Origin: an uncultured Clostridia bacterium | Lineage (GTDB): Bacteria; Bacillota; Clostridia; Christensenellales; DTU072 | NCBI GenBank assembly: GCA_944363505.1 | Contig: CALVUD010000010.1 | Coordinates: 1-56,933 of the forward strand | Length of the DNA: 56,933 nucleotides | Reading direction: 5' to 3' | Part shown: in pieces, positions 16,323 through 24,745 of the stretch | Layout of the letters: each line of letters starts with the position of its first letter | Position numbering within the stretch: the first letter of the stretch is position 1 | Notes under the pieces: model-generated | What the model saw: only the letters and a program-made list of their open reading frames with translations | Database searches by the model: none | What the model was told of the DNA's origin: nothing | Program-made: the position numbers and the translations under genes

Positions 16323-18074
16323 ATGGCTGACATTTACCGCACTCACACCACAAAGGAAATCACCGAAGCGCTCGACGGACAAACCGTGCGCGCGGCGGGA
16401 TGGGTAGAAAACATCCGCGACCACGGCGGCGTGCTCTTCGTAGATTTAAGAGATCATTACGGCGTGTTGCAGGTCGTCATGAACGACACTTCGCTGATGG
16501 ACGGCATCTCCAAGGAATACTGCATAAGCGTACTGGGAAAACTCCGCATCCGCACACCCGATTCGTACAATCCGAAGATTTCGACGGGAACGGTGGAGCT
16601 GGTCGCCGAACAAATAAACGTGCTTGGCGGCGTTAGCGAAAGACTGCCTTTCGACGTACAGACCGCCCCCGAAACCAAAGAAGAGCTCAGACTGAAATAC
16701 CGTTTTCTGGATCTCAGAAACCGCGAACTGCACGACAGGATAGTTTTCAGAAGCCGCGTCGTGGCGTATATGCGCGAACTGATGCGCGAAGAAGGATTCG
16801 TCGAGATCACGACCCCGATCCTGACCGCTTCTTCGCCCGAGGGCGCGAGAGACTATCTCGTTCCCAGCAGAAAACACAAGGGTAAATTTTACGCCCTGCC
16901 GCAGGCGCCTCAGATATTCAAACAGCTTCTGATGGTGTCGGGCTTCGACAAATACTTCCAGATAGCCCCCTGCTTCCGCGACGAGGACGCCAGAGCCGAC
17001 CGCGCGCCCGGCGAATTTTATCAGCTGGACTTCGAAATGTCGTTTGCCACCCAGGACGACGTCCTCGCGGTCGCCGAACGCGTACTGTACAAAATTTTCA
17101 CTGAGTTTTCCGACGCCAAGGTCTCCGAACCGCCTTTCGTGCGTATACCTTATGCCGAATCGATGCTTAAATACGGCACCGACAAACCCGACCTCAGGAA
17201 TCCGCTGATCATCACGGATCTGACGGACTTTTTCGCTAAATGCGACTTCCAGCCTTTCAAGGGCAAGAATATCGTGCGCGCGATACGCGTACCCGGAGGC
17301 GCGAAACTTTCCAAGGGCTTCCACGAAAAGATGCTCGCTTTCGCGACGGGCGAACTGGGCATGAAGGGACTGGGTTATATAACGGTCAACGAAGACCTCA
17401 CCTATAAAGGACCTATCGACAAGTTCATTCCCGCGGAGTATAAACCGGAACTGAAAGAAACCGCCTCGCTGGAAGCGGGAGATCTTCTGTTCTTTATAGC
17501 CGACAAGCCCTCCGCTGCGCCTCTGCTTGCGGGCGCGCTGAGGACAAAGCTGGGAACGGAATTAAACCTTATCGAGGAAAACGCGTACAGGTTCGCGTTC
17601 ATCGTCGATTTCCCGATGTACGAATGGGATGACGAAACGGGCAAATGGGCGTTTACTCATAACCCTTTCAGCATGCCCAAAGGCGGTCTGAAAGCGCTTG
17701 AAACCGTGTCCCCCGACCAAATCACGGCGTATCAGTACGACGTCGTGCTGAACGGAGTGGAGCTGTCCAGCGGCGCCGTTCGCAACCACGAGATAGCCAC
17801 CATGATAAAAGCGTTCGACATCGCGGGCTACAGCCAGGAAGAACTCGAAAAGCGTTTCGGCTCTCTGTATACCGCTTTCAAATTCGGCGCTCCTCCGCAC
17901 GCGGGAATGGCGCCAGGCGTGGACAGGATCCTGATGCTTTTGACCAACCGCGAAAATATCCGCGAAGTCATCGCTTTCCCGATGAACAAAAACGCTCAGG
18001 ACCTCCTTATGGGCGCGCCCGGCGAGGTTACCGAGCAACAACTCAGAGAAATTCACGTCAAGGTGAGAGATTAG
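16323..18074 (+). CDS. aspS: Aspartyl-tRNA synthetase, probably non-discriminating
   Basis: 583 residues of bacterial type: N-terminal OB-fold anticodon domain, class II core with motif 2 FRDEDARADR (about 218-227), an inserted GAD domain, and motif 3 GMAPGVDRI near the C terminus. It attaches aspartate to tRNA-Asp. His34 in NIRDHGGVLF corresponds to the His that marks non-discriminating bacterial enzymes (Leu in E. coli), which also charge tRNA-Asn with aspartate. It is followed after one base by gatC, so misacylated Asp-tRNA-Asn can be amidated by the co-transcribed GatCAB. Confidence 0.95.
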   Translation: MADIYRTHTTKEITEALDGQTVRAAGWVENIRDHGGVLFVDLRDHYGVLQVVMNDTSLMDGISKEYCISVLGKLRIRTPDSYNPKISTGTVELVAEQINVLGGVSERLPFDVQTAPETKEELRLKYRFLDLRNRELHDRIVFRSRVVAYMRELMREEGFVEITTPILTASSPEGARDYLVPSRKHKGKFYALPQAPQIFKQLLMVSGFDKYFQIAPCFRDEDARADRAPGEFYQLDFEMSFATQDDVLAVAERVLYKIFTEFSDAKVSEPPFVRIPYAESMLKYGTDKPDLRNPLIITDLTDFFAKCDFQPFKGKNIVRAIRVPGGAKLSKGFHEKMLAFATGELGMKGLGYITVNEDLTYKGPIDKFIPAEYKPELKETASLEAGDLLFFIADKPSAAPLLAGALRTKLGTELNLIEENAYRFAFIVDFPMYEWDDETGKWAFTHNPFSMPKGGLKALETVSPDQITAYQYDVVLNGVELSSGAVRNHEIATMIKAFDIAGYSQEELEKRFGSLYTAFKFGAPPHAGMAPGVDRILMLLTNRENIREVIAFPMNKNAQDLLMGAPGEVTEQQLREIHVKVRD

Positions 18075-18075
18075 T

Positions 18076-18366
18076 ATGATACAGAAAAAGGACGTTCTTT
18101 GGCTGGCGGAGCTGGCTAAGCTGAAGCTGAGCGACGCGGAACTCGAACAACTGACTTCGGACATGGAAGACATCGTCGCGTTTGCGGGCGAAGTGGCAAA
18201 AGCCGCGGCGGGCACCGAGGCGTACCGCGGAGTCGAAGCCGAAGCGGAAACTTTGCGCGAGGACGTCGTGGGCGTTTCAGCGCCGCAGGAAGACGTGTTG
18301 TCCAACGTCGGCGGAGGCGAAAACGGTTATTTCCCCGTAAAAAGGAGGAAGCACGATGTCAGGTAA
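18076..18366 (+). CDS. gatC: Asp/Glu-tRNA amidotransferase subunit C
   Basis: 96 residues, the usual GatC size. It starts with the helix VLWLAELAKLKLSDAELEQLTSDMEDIVAFAGEV, the standard GatC N terminus, and ends with the usual ED...G...GYFPVKR segment. GatC ties GatA to GatB. The ATG follows the aspS stop after a single base, and its 3' end overlaps gatA by 11 nt. Confidence 0.95.
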   Translation: MIQKKDVLWLAELAKLKLSDAELEQLTSDMEDIVAFAGEVAKAAAGTEAYRGVEAEAETLREDVVGVSAPQEDVLSNVGGGENGYFPVKRRKHDVR

Positions 18367-19801
18367 AATCAGCGAGTATTCGGCTTTGCTCCGCGCAAAA
18401 AAGATTTCCTCCGTTGAGCTGACGAAAGCTTATCTGGACGAAATCGAAAAGTCCGACAAAAAATACAACGCTTTCGTTTCGATTGACGCGGAACGCGCTT
18501 TGAAAGCCGCTGCCGCAGCCGACGAAGCCATTAAACGCGGCGAAGGCGGACTGCTGACGGGGATCCCCTACGGCGTCAAAAACAATATCGCGGAAAAAGG
18601 CGTGGTAACGGACTGCTGTTCCAGGATTTTAAACGGCTACCGCCCCACTTATAACGCCGCGGTCATAGAAAAACTGAACGCGGAATACGCGGTTCCCCTC
18701 GGTAAAAACAATATGGACGAGTTCGCGATGGGTTCGTCTACGGAAACCTCTGTTTACGGCGCGACGTTCAATCCCGTAAATACCGCATACGTGCCGGGCG
18801 GCTCCTCGGGCGGCGGCGCGGCGGCGGTCAGAGCGGGAATGGCGGCGTTCGCACTCGGATCGGATACGGGCGGCTCGGTGCGTCAGCCCGCCGCTTTTAC
18901 GGGGATCGTGGGACTGAAACCCACCTACGGCGCGGTGTCCCGCTACGGACTGATCGCATACGGCAGCTCGCTCGACCAGATCGGTCCGCTGACGACTTCC
19001 GTCCGGGACGCGGCGATCGTCTACGACGCCGTACGCGGCGCGGACAAACGCGACATGACCTCGTCTCCCCTGTCCCGCACCGCTTCCGACAAACTTACGG
19101 GCGATGTCAAAAAGCTGAGGATCGGGTATCCGAAAGAATATTTCGAGGGTATCGATCCCGAAGTAAAGCAAATCGTGGAGAGCGCTTTTTCGTTCTATCG
19201 GAAAGCGGGCGCCGAGATAAAGGAAGTTTCCGTACCCGTGCTGAAATCGGCGCTTCCCGCATATTACATCATAGCCTGTGCCGAAGCCAGCAGTAACCTC
19301 GGGCGTTACGACGGTATCCGCTACGGTTACCGCGCCACCGACTACGACGACGTCAACGAAATGATCATGAAAACGCGCAGCGAAGGCTTCGGCAAGGAAG
19401 TCAAGCGCAGGATAATGCTCGGAACTTACGTTCTGAGCGCGGGATATTTCGACGCCTATTACAAACAGGCGCTCCGCGTGCGCGAAAGCGTTTCCGAAGC
19501 CATGCGCGCGCTGTTCGACTCCGTGGACGTTTTACTGACACCCGTAGCGCCCACGACGGCTTTCCCGTTGAATTACACCGCGGAAAACATGATAGAAACG
19601 TATATGTCCGATTTTTGCACGGTACCCGTCAACATCGCGGGGCTTCCCGCCGTTTCGCTCCCTGCCGGGAACGCAAGTTCGAATCTTCCCGTCGGCATGC
19701 AGCTTATCGGCGCGCGCTTTACGGAAGACGTCGTACTGAACGCCGCATACGCTTTCGAAACGGAGCATCCCGTCAACATCGATATGGGGGTGAGAATATG
19801 A
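18356..19801 (+). CDS. gatA: Asp/Glu-tRNA amidotransferase subunit A (glutaminase)
   Basis: 481 residues, amidase-signature family. The catalytic Lys-Ser-Ser triad is visible in PYGVKNN, GGSSGGGAAAVRAG and GSDTGGSVRQPAAFTG. GatA releases ammonia from glutamine and channels it to GatB. The start has AGGAGGAAGC upstream. It overlaps gatB by 4 nt (ATGA). Confidence 0.97.
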   Translation: MSGKISEYSALLRAKKISSVELTKAYLDEIEKSDKKYNAFVSIDAERALKAAAAADEAIKRGEGGLLTGIPYGVKNNIAEKGVVTDCCSRILNGYRPTYNAAVIEKLNAEYAVPLGKNNMDEFAMGSSTETSVYGATFNPVNTAYVPGGSSGGGAAAVRAGMAAFALGSDTGGSVRQPAAFTGIVGLKPTYGAVSRYGLIAYGSSLDQIGPLTTSVRDAAIVYDAVRGADKRDMTSSPLSRTASDKLTGDVKKLRIGYPKEYFEGIDPEVKQIVESAFSFYRKAGAEIKEVSVPVLKSALPAYYIIACAEASSNLGRYDGIRYGYRATDYDDVNEMIMKTRSEGFGKEVKRRIMLGTYVLSAGYFDAYYKQALRVRESVSEAMRALFDSVDVLLTPVAPTTAFPLNYTAENMIETYMSDFCTVPVNIAGLPAVSLPAGNASSNLPVGMQLIGARFTEDVVLNAAYAFETEHPVNIDMGVRI

Positions 19802-21207
19802 GCGGATACCTTTTTGTCGCGGGACTCGAAACGCACGTCGAACTTCAGACCAAATCCAAAATTTTCTGTGCCTGCTCCACCGGATTCGGAGCCGAACCTA
19901 ATACGCATTGCTGTCCCGTATGCACGGGGGAACCCGGCAGTCTGCCCGTGATTAACCGCGAAGTTCTGGCATATGCCGTAAGGGCGGGACTGGCGACCAA
20001 CTGCGCCATCTCCGAGATCACCAAGATGGACAGAAAAAATTACGTTTATCCCGATCTGCCGAAAGCGTATCAGATCTCGCAGTTCGAAGCGCCCGTCGCC
20101 GTAGGCGGATATATTACGCTCGATTCGGGCAAGAAGATCAGGATAAACCATATCCACATGGAGGAGGACGCGGGCAAGCTGGTTCACGAGAACGGCTACA
20201 CGTATGTCGATTATAACCGCGGCGGCGTGCCCCTTATCGAGATCGTTTCCGAACCCGACATCGCATCCGTCGAAGAAGCGAGGGAATACGTCGAAAAACT
20301 CCAGCTGATCATGCGCCATATCGGCGTATCCGACTGTAAAATGCAGGAAGGCTCGATGCGCTGCGACGTCAATATTTCAGTTCACCGCGAAGGCGAGCCT
20401 CTGGGCACCAGAGCCGAGATCAAAAACATGAACTCGCTTAGCTTTATGGAGAAAGCGCTTTCCTACGAATACCGTCGTCAATGCGAATTGTTGGATAACG
20501 GCGAACGCGTCGTTCAGGAAACCAGACGCTATAACGAGAATACCCAAACTACCGAAAGTATGCGCAACAAAGAGGACGCGCAGGATTACCGCTATTTCCC
20601 CGAGCCGGATATTTTGGCAATACGCGTGGGCAAAGAGTTCGTTAAAAAGATCGCCGAATCTCTCCCGAAACTTCCCGACGAACTCCGCAAGGAATTTGCC
20701 GGATACGGACTTAGCGAAACCGAAGTCAAACGGCTCGTCGAATACAAAAGGATCGCCGACTTCTATTCGGAAGCGGCGGCGTTGTCCGAACCTAAGATCG
20801 CGGCGAACCTGATACTCGGCGAGATATTCCGCGGCATGCAGACCGAGGAAGAAAAAGAGCGCTTCGAACTGAAATTCGACGTTAAGGCGTTTGCAAAGCT
20901 CGTCAATCTGCGCGCCGAAAACAAGATAAACGCGGGTATACAGAAAAAAGTGCTGCAGAAAATGCTGGAATCGGGCGGAGCGCCCGAAGACTACCTAAGT
21001 GCCGATGACCTGGCGGAAGTCGACACGGGAGCCATAGACAAACTTTGCGCAGAAGCGATCAAGTCGAACGAACGCGCCGTCAGGGATTATCTGGGCGGCA
21101 AGGAACAGGCGCTCAAAGCCTTACTGGGCTTCGTAATGAAAGCCACTCGCGGAAAAGCCGATTCCGCCGCGGTCGAAGCTAAGTTGAAGGAGCTGATATG
21201 CAAGTAG
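19798..21207 (+). CDS. gatB: Asp/Glu-tRNA amidotransferase subunit B
   Basis: 469 residues from ATG 19798, which overlaps the gatA stop. It opens with GLETHVELQTKSKIFC and a zinc-type CxC...CCPVCTGEPG block. The kinase-like catalytic core holds HMEEDAGKL and DYNRGGVPLIEIV, and the C-terminal YqeY-like tail binds tRNA. GatB activates Asp- or Glu-tRNA with ATP and amidates it. An in-frame upstream extension into gatA was rejected. Confidence 0.97.
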   Translation: MSGYLFVAGLETHVELQTKSKIFCACSTGFGAEPNTHCCPVCTGEPGSLPVINREVLAYAVRAGLATNCAISEITKMDRKNYVYPDLPKAYQISQFEAPVAVGGYITLDSGKKIRINHIHMEEDAGKLVHENGYTYVDYNRGGVPLIEIVSEPDIASVEEAREYVEKLQLIMRHIGVSDCKMQEGSMRCDVNISVHREGEPLGTRAEIKNMNSLSFMEKALSYEYRRQCELLDNGERVVQETRRYNENTQTTESMRNKEDAQDYRYFPEPDILAIRVGKEFVKKIAESLPKLPDELRKEFAGYGLSETEVKRLVEYKRIADFYSEAAALSEPKIAANLILGEIFRGMQTEEEKERFELKFDVKAFAKLVNLRAENKINAGIQKKVLQKMLESGGAPEDYLSADDLAEVDTGAIDKLCAEAIKSNERAVRDYLGGKEQALKALLGFVMKATRGKADSAAVEAKLKELICK

Positions 21208-21632
21208 ACGTCGCCGATTCCGCAGCAAAGATGTTCGGATCGGGGTATAACTGCGCGCAGTCGGTCGCTACCGCTCTCGCCGAAAAGGCGGGACTGGAGC
21301 CCGAACGGATGCTGGCGCTTTCAGCGCCTTTCGGCGGCGGGGTTGCGAGAACCAGAAACGTCTGCGGGGCTGTCAGCGGCATGCTGATGATACTGGGAGC
21401 CGCCCACCCCGATTTGAACAAAGCCGAAATCTACGCGCTTTCACGCGAGGCGATGGAGCGATTCGCAAGCGAGTTCGGCTCCGTAATATGCGCCGAACTG
21501 TTGGCGGGAATAGAGTCCGACTCGTCTCCCGTTCCGAGCGAAAGGACAAAGGAATATTACGCGGTAAGACCTTGCGAAAAATTTATCCGCTTCGCCGTAA
21601 AACTAGCGGAATCGATGTGCAAAACGATTTGA
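21198..21632 (+). CDS. C_GCAxxG_C_C family (predicted redox) protein
   Basis: 144 residues. The family motif is present in full: GYNCAQSV (about 16-23), then GGGVARTRNVCGAVSGMLM (about 47-65) with the GCAxxG-like CGAVSG, then ICAELL and the C-terminal RPCEKFIRFAVKL. These conserved cysteines suggest a redox or metal role, but the function is unknown. The ATG overlaps gatB by 10 nt, so it is co-translated with the amidotransferase operon. A terminator follows. Confidence 0.9.
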   Translation: MQVDVADSAAKMFGSGYNCAQSVATALAEKAGLEPERMLALSAPFGGGVARTRNVCGAVSGMLMILGAAHPDLNKAEIYALSREAMERFASEFGSVICAELLAGIESDSSPVPSERTKEYYAVRPCEKFIRFAVKLAESMCKTI

Positions 21633-21658
21633 AACCTTCCTTTTAAAAGGTTGCCCGT

Positions 21659-21690
21659 CCGCGCCCTATCCGGCGCGGTCTTTCTTTTTT
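21659..21690 (+). terminator. Terminator of the aspS-gatCAB operon
   Basis: CCGCGCC (21659-21665) pairs with GGCGCGG (21672-21678) and is followed by TCTTTCTTTTTT. It overlaps the 3' end of the convergent MATE gene. A second palindrome, AACCTT/AAGGTT (21633-21652), may terminate the minus strand. Confidence 0.75.
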
Positions 21691-23027
21691 GAAGGAAAAA
21701 TCTTTTTGAACGTAACTATCGCAACGGGGATAAACAGCGCGGGTACGATTATTTCCGCCGCCGCTATCCCTATCCATGCCGCGTTTATCGAAACGTATTT
21801 TTTCAGAAAATATGCTGCGGGCAGTCCCAAAGCCGCGCCGCGCAACACGTTCAGCGTCATCGCCGAAGCGCCGTGTCCCGTAGAAGTGAACATCGCCGCG
21901 AGTATCAGCGAAAACGCCGACGGCACGAACGCCGCGGCAAGTATTCTGAACGCCGTAGCGCCTTCGGAAACGAAGTCGCCGTCAAGATTGAACAGCGAAA
22001 GTATTCTGTCCGGAACGATCTCCGTAACGGCAAAAACGCATATTGTCAAAATAAGAGCCGCAAGCAGCGTCAGTTTCAGCGTTTTCACGAATCTCTTTTT
22101 ATCGCCTGCGCCGCATGCGTATCCCATTATCGGCATCGAACCTTGATTCAAACCGAAAGCGGGCATGTACGCCAGCGACTGCACTTTGTAAAACGCGCCG
22201 TATATTTTTATATAGCTTTGCTCTATCAGAATTGCGTTTATAGCGGTTAAAAACAACGCGCCGACGGCGTTTTGCACGATACTGGGTAAGGCTACGCCGA
22301 GAATGTCCTTTACGTTTTCCGATCTTAAACGGAAACCCCGGTGCAGAAACACGTTTACGGGCGCTTTCGCGACGACTATTATTGCTATTATCAGCGTCAG
22401 CGTTTGCCCCGCCGCATTACCTATCGCAAGCCCCGTCATCGACATTTGCTTTATCCCGAGTTTCCCAAAAACCAACAAATAATCCACTATTAAGGTTAGC
22501 GCCGCACCCGAAACGACGGCGAGCATCGGTCTGAACGTCAACCCCGTGGATACGGAAATTCTGTTGAACAACGTATGCGTTACGGTGATCGGGATTGCCG
22601 CCGAAACTATATATAGATAAGTTTTCGCAGCCGCGGCGTCGGCTGCGGACAACGGAAACAACCCGACGAACGCGCCCGACGCCCCTAACCCTGCGGCGGC
22701 TATCGACGCGCCCGTCATCAATGCGATACACACTCCGGTCGCCGCGACGTCGTCCGCTCCGCGAGTTTCACCCTTCCCGAGCCGCCTCGAAACCGCGGAA
22801 CCCGTACCGATACCGAGTCCTATGGCGAAAGCCGTCAACAGCGCCTCGAACGGATAAGCCACGCTGATCGCTTCGAGACCTCCCGAGGTCGAGGAGATCA
22901 TCGCGCCGCCGACAAGGTTCACTATTGCTAACGACAACATCGAGACCATGTTAGGAAGACTCATCCGTGCGATGAGTTTCCCGACCGAAGTTTTTTTCAG
23001 GATGTCGACTTTTGCGGGTTCGTTCAC
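21666..23027 (-). CDS. MATE family efflux transporter
   Basis: 453 residues with about twelve membrane helices. MATE proteins export drugs or metabolites against H+ or Na+. The opening [19 protein letters not shown], the GxGxGTGSAVSRRLGKG loop (about 70-88) and the repeat of the same plan in the second half (NQGSMPIMGYACGAGDKKR, about 290-308) are typical of MATE proteins. The start codon is GTG at 23027 with a poor ribosome binding site, 10 nt after the PHP gene stop, so expression probably depends on the PHP promoter. Confidence 0.9.
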   Translation of the reverse strand: MNEPAKVDILKKTSVGKLIARMSLPNMVSMLSLAIVNLVGGAMISSTSGGLEAISVAYPFEALLTAFAIGLGIGTGSAVSRRLGKGETRGADDVAATGVCIALMTGASIAAAGLGASGAFVGLFPLSAADAAAAKTYLYIVSAAIPITVTHTLFNRISVSTGLTFRPMLAVVSGAALTLIVDYLLVFGKLGIKQMSMTGLAIGNAAGQTLTLIIAIIVVAKAPVNVFLHRGFRLRSENVKDILGVALPSIVQNAVGALFLTAINAILIEQSYIKIYGAFYKVQSLAYMPAFGLNQGSMPIMGYACGAGDKKRFVKTLKLTLLAALILTICVFAVTEIVPDRILSLFNLDGDFVSEGATAFRILAAAFVPSAFSLILAAMFTSTGHGASAMTLNVLRGAALGLPAAYFLKKYVSINAAWIGIAAAEIIVPALFIPVAIVTFKKIFPSKKKDRAG

Positions 23028-23037
23028 CCCGTTAGTA

Positions 23038-23793
23038 TTATCTTTTTCTGAATTTTATTTCGTCCGGAAACGCGTTTGATATTCGAGGCAACAATTCGGG
23101 ATACTCCTTTACGAAATCCTCCAGCGCCGAAAAATCCCCGACTTCGGCGGGAGTATGCGCGTCAGTGTTTGCCAAGAATTTCACGTCCGTCGCAAGCGCT
23201 TTGTCGATCACCCGCCTCATCACGCCGAGGTGTTTTATGTTGATCTCCATATAAACGCCGTTGTCGGCGGCGGCCCTGGCGACCTCGCCCGCGTCGGTAA
23301 CGACCATATCGTTTATATGCGCTACGACCGATACGGGATATTTCTCGATTGCTTTACAAAACGCTCGGGTATTCCTTTTTATCACGCTTTCGGACGGTTT
23401 GAAAATGCCCGAAAAATATGCGGGAACATACATTTTAAAAAAGTCGGCGGCGCGTGCGGGACGGGCAAAACGGTGAAATCCGAATAAAACGAAATCGAAC
23501 GAAGCGAAATCGTCTTCGTTCATGTCTATTTCGCCGTCGGTACCGATTATATCCGCCTCCACGGCGTGCAAAACTCTCATTTCGCCGTATTTTAAACGTT
23601 CTTCGGCGATTATGCGCGCTTGTTCGGCGGCTTTTTTGCGGGTCAGCGAAAATGCAGACGGATTGTTGAAACCGTGGTCTGATATCGCCACCGCGTTCAA
23701 TCCCTTTTCCGAAGCCGCCTTCAGATTCTCCCCGACAGAGCGTTTCCCGTCCGAAAAATATGTGTGAGTATGATAATCTCCGTATATTCTCAT
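23038..23793 (-). CDS. PHP domain phosphoesterase
   Basis: 251 residues. PHP domains are trinuclear metal phosphoesterases related to histidinol phosphatase and the polymerase PHP domain. Visible metal ligands are DYHTHT (6-11), ISDHG (38-42), VEADI (about 78-82), HIND (about 158) and NTDAHTP (about 212-218). The first ligand block starts at residue 6, so this ATG is the only sensible start. It has no ribosome binding site, and the -10 box ends 6 nt before it, implying a leaderless message. It is transcribed with the MATE gene. Confidence 0.88.
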   Translation of the reverse strand: MRIYGDYHTHTYFSDGKRSVGENLKAASEKGLNAVAISDHGFNNPSAFSLTRKKAAEQARIIAEERLKYGEMRVLHAVEADIIGTDGEIDMNEDDFASFDFVLFGFHRFARPARAADFFKMYVPAYFSGIFKPSESVIKRNTRAFCKAIEKYPVSVVAHINDMVVTDAGEVARAAADNGVYMEINIKHLGVMRRVIDKALATDVKFLANTDAHTPAEVGDFSALEDFVKEYPELLPRISNAFPDEIKFRKR

Positions 23794-23799
23794 TTGTTA

Positions 23800-23829
23800 A
23801 TTATAGCAAACAAGAAAAGGTTTACACAA
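23800..23829 (-). promoter_or_regulatory. Leaderless promoter of the PHP-MATE operon
   Basis: Minus strand TTGTGT (23824-23829), 18-nt spacer, TATAAT (23800-23805) preceded by TG (extended -10). Six nucleotides (23794-23799, TAACAA) separate the -10 from the ATG. Confidence 0.7.
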
Positions 23830-23859
23830 TATTTTTAATTCTTTTAACGAAATTCCGTA

Positions 23860-23888
23860 TTGACATTCCGCACGCGGAAGTATATATT
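23860..23888 (+). promoter_or_regulatory. Promoter of the glycerophosphodiesterase gene with palindromic spacer
   Basis: TTGACA (23860-23865), 17-nt spacer, TATATT (23883-23888). The spacer contains the perfect palindrome TTCCGC-AC-GCGGAA (23866-23879), placed where a repressor would block RNA polymerase. Confidence 0.75.
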
Positions 23889-23913
23889 ATATAAGTACTT
23901 TAGGAGAAATCGA

Positions 23914-24615
23914 ATGACCAGATTTATCGCGCACAGAGGATTAAGCTCCGTTTACTACCAAAACAGCGAAAAGGCGTTTGCCGCAGCCGCAAATTCCCCC
24001 TTCTTTTACGGAATAGAAACCGACGTTTGGTTCACGAAAGACAACCGCTGGGTATGCTGCCACGACAACAACCCCTTTGCCGACAAGTCGGTATCCATTT
24101 CCGAAATAACCTACGCGGAAGCGCTGAAACTGCCGATGAATCTGAACAAAATGGGCTCGGCAAAAATAGAGGGCGAAAGCTATATCTGCTCAATGGACAG
24201 GTACCTGGAAATCTGCCGCGACGGCGGCAAAGTGCCGGTCATAGAGCTGAAATGCAAGCCCAAAAAAGAGCAGCTGAAAGAACTGGTTTCCACGGTAGAT
24301 TCCGTCGTCGGACTGGACAACGCGATATTCATAAGCTTCCATTTCGTTAACCTCGCCAGACTCAGGGCGATGAACCCGAGGATCCGCATGCAGGTACTGG
24401 GAAAATACCCGACATCAGGCAGAGCCTATCTGAAAAAAGGATACGACGTCGATCTGATGTTCACGTACTGCTCTTTTCCGCTGATACGCAAGGCGCACCG
24501 ACTCGGACACGAAGTCAATCTCTGGACGATAAACCGCGTAGGCATCGCGCGCCACTTCATGCGCTACGGCGTGGATTACATCACCACGAATTTCGACTTT
24601 TCGGGAAAGATTTGA
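23914..24615 (+). CDS. Glycerophosphodiester phosphodiesterase
   Basis: 233 residues from ATG 23914, preceded by TAGGAGA. The GDPD fold is shown by IAHRGLSSVYYQNSEKAF (4-21, catalytic His-Arg), IETDVWFTKDN (about 34-44, the metal-binding Glu and Asp), CCHDNNPF (about 49-56, catalytic His) and VIELKCKP (about 107-114). It hydrolyses glycerophosphodiesters to sn-glycerol 3-phosphate and an alcohol. No signal peptide, so it acts in the cytoplasm on deacylated phospholipids. It is a single-gene unit; an ATG further upstream is inside the promoter. Confidence 0.9.
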   Translation: MTRFIAHRGLSSVYYQNSEKAFAAAANSPFFYGIETDVWFTKDNRWVCCHDNNPFADKSVSISEITYAEALKLPMNLNKMGSAKIEGESYICSMDRYLEICRDGGKVPVIELKCKPKKEQLKELVSTVDSVVGLDNAIFISFHFVNLARLRAMNPRIRMQVLGKYPTSGRAYLKKGYDVDLMFTYCSFPLIRKAHRLGHEVNLWTINRVGIARHFMRYGVDYITTNFDFSGKI

Positions 24616-24642
24616 TTTTGTGAAAAAACTTGTTTCAATCGT

Positions 24643-24671
24643 TTGACAACGGTTTTTCTTTCGACTATAAT
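24643..24671 (+). promoter_or_regulatory. Consensus sigma-A promoter of glnN
   Basis: TTGACA (24643-24648), 17-nt spacer, TATAAT (24666-24671): a perfect match to the housekeeping consensus. Confidence 0.9.
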
Positions 24672-24683
24672 ACGCCCATAAGC

Positions 24684-24719
24684 AAAGGCGCTCGGGGTTG
24701 TTCCCTACGGCGCCTTTTT
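24684..24719 (+). terminator. Intrinsic terminator in the glutamine synthetase leader (attenuator candidate)
   Basis: Between the promoter and the start codon, AAAGGCGC (24684-24691) pairs with GCGCCTTT (24710-24717) and TTTTT follows (24715-24719). An inner GGG/CCC helix closes a hexaloop GTTGTT (24697-24702). A terminator inside the leader of a nitrogen-assimilation gene implies conditional readthrough; ANTAR antiterminators act this way on hexaloop hairpins. Only one hairpin fits here, and its loop lacks the A at position 1, so the controlling factor is uncertain. Confidence 0.75.
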
Positions 24720-24745
24720 CGCTATAACGGAAAGGAGAACTTACT

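Noticed and set aside
24643..24719. Classic ANTAR tandem-hairpin target in the glnN leader
   Set aside because: Only one hairpin fits between the transcription start and the terminator, and its hexaloop begins with G rather than A. It was kept as an attenuator of unknown control.
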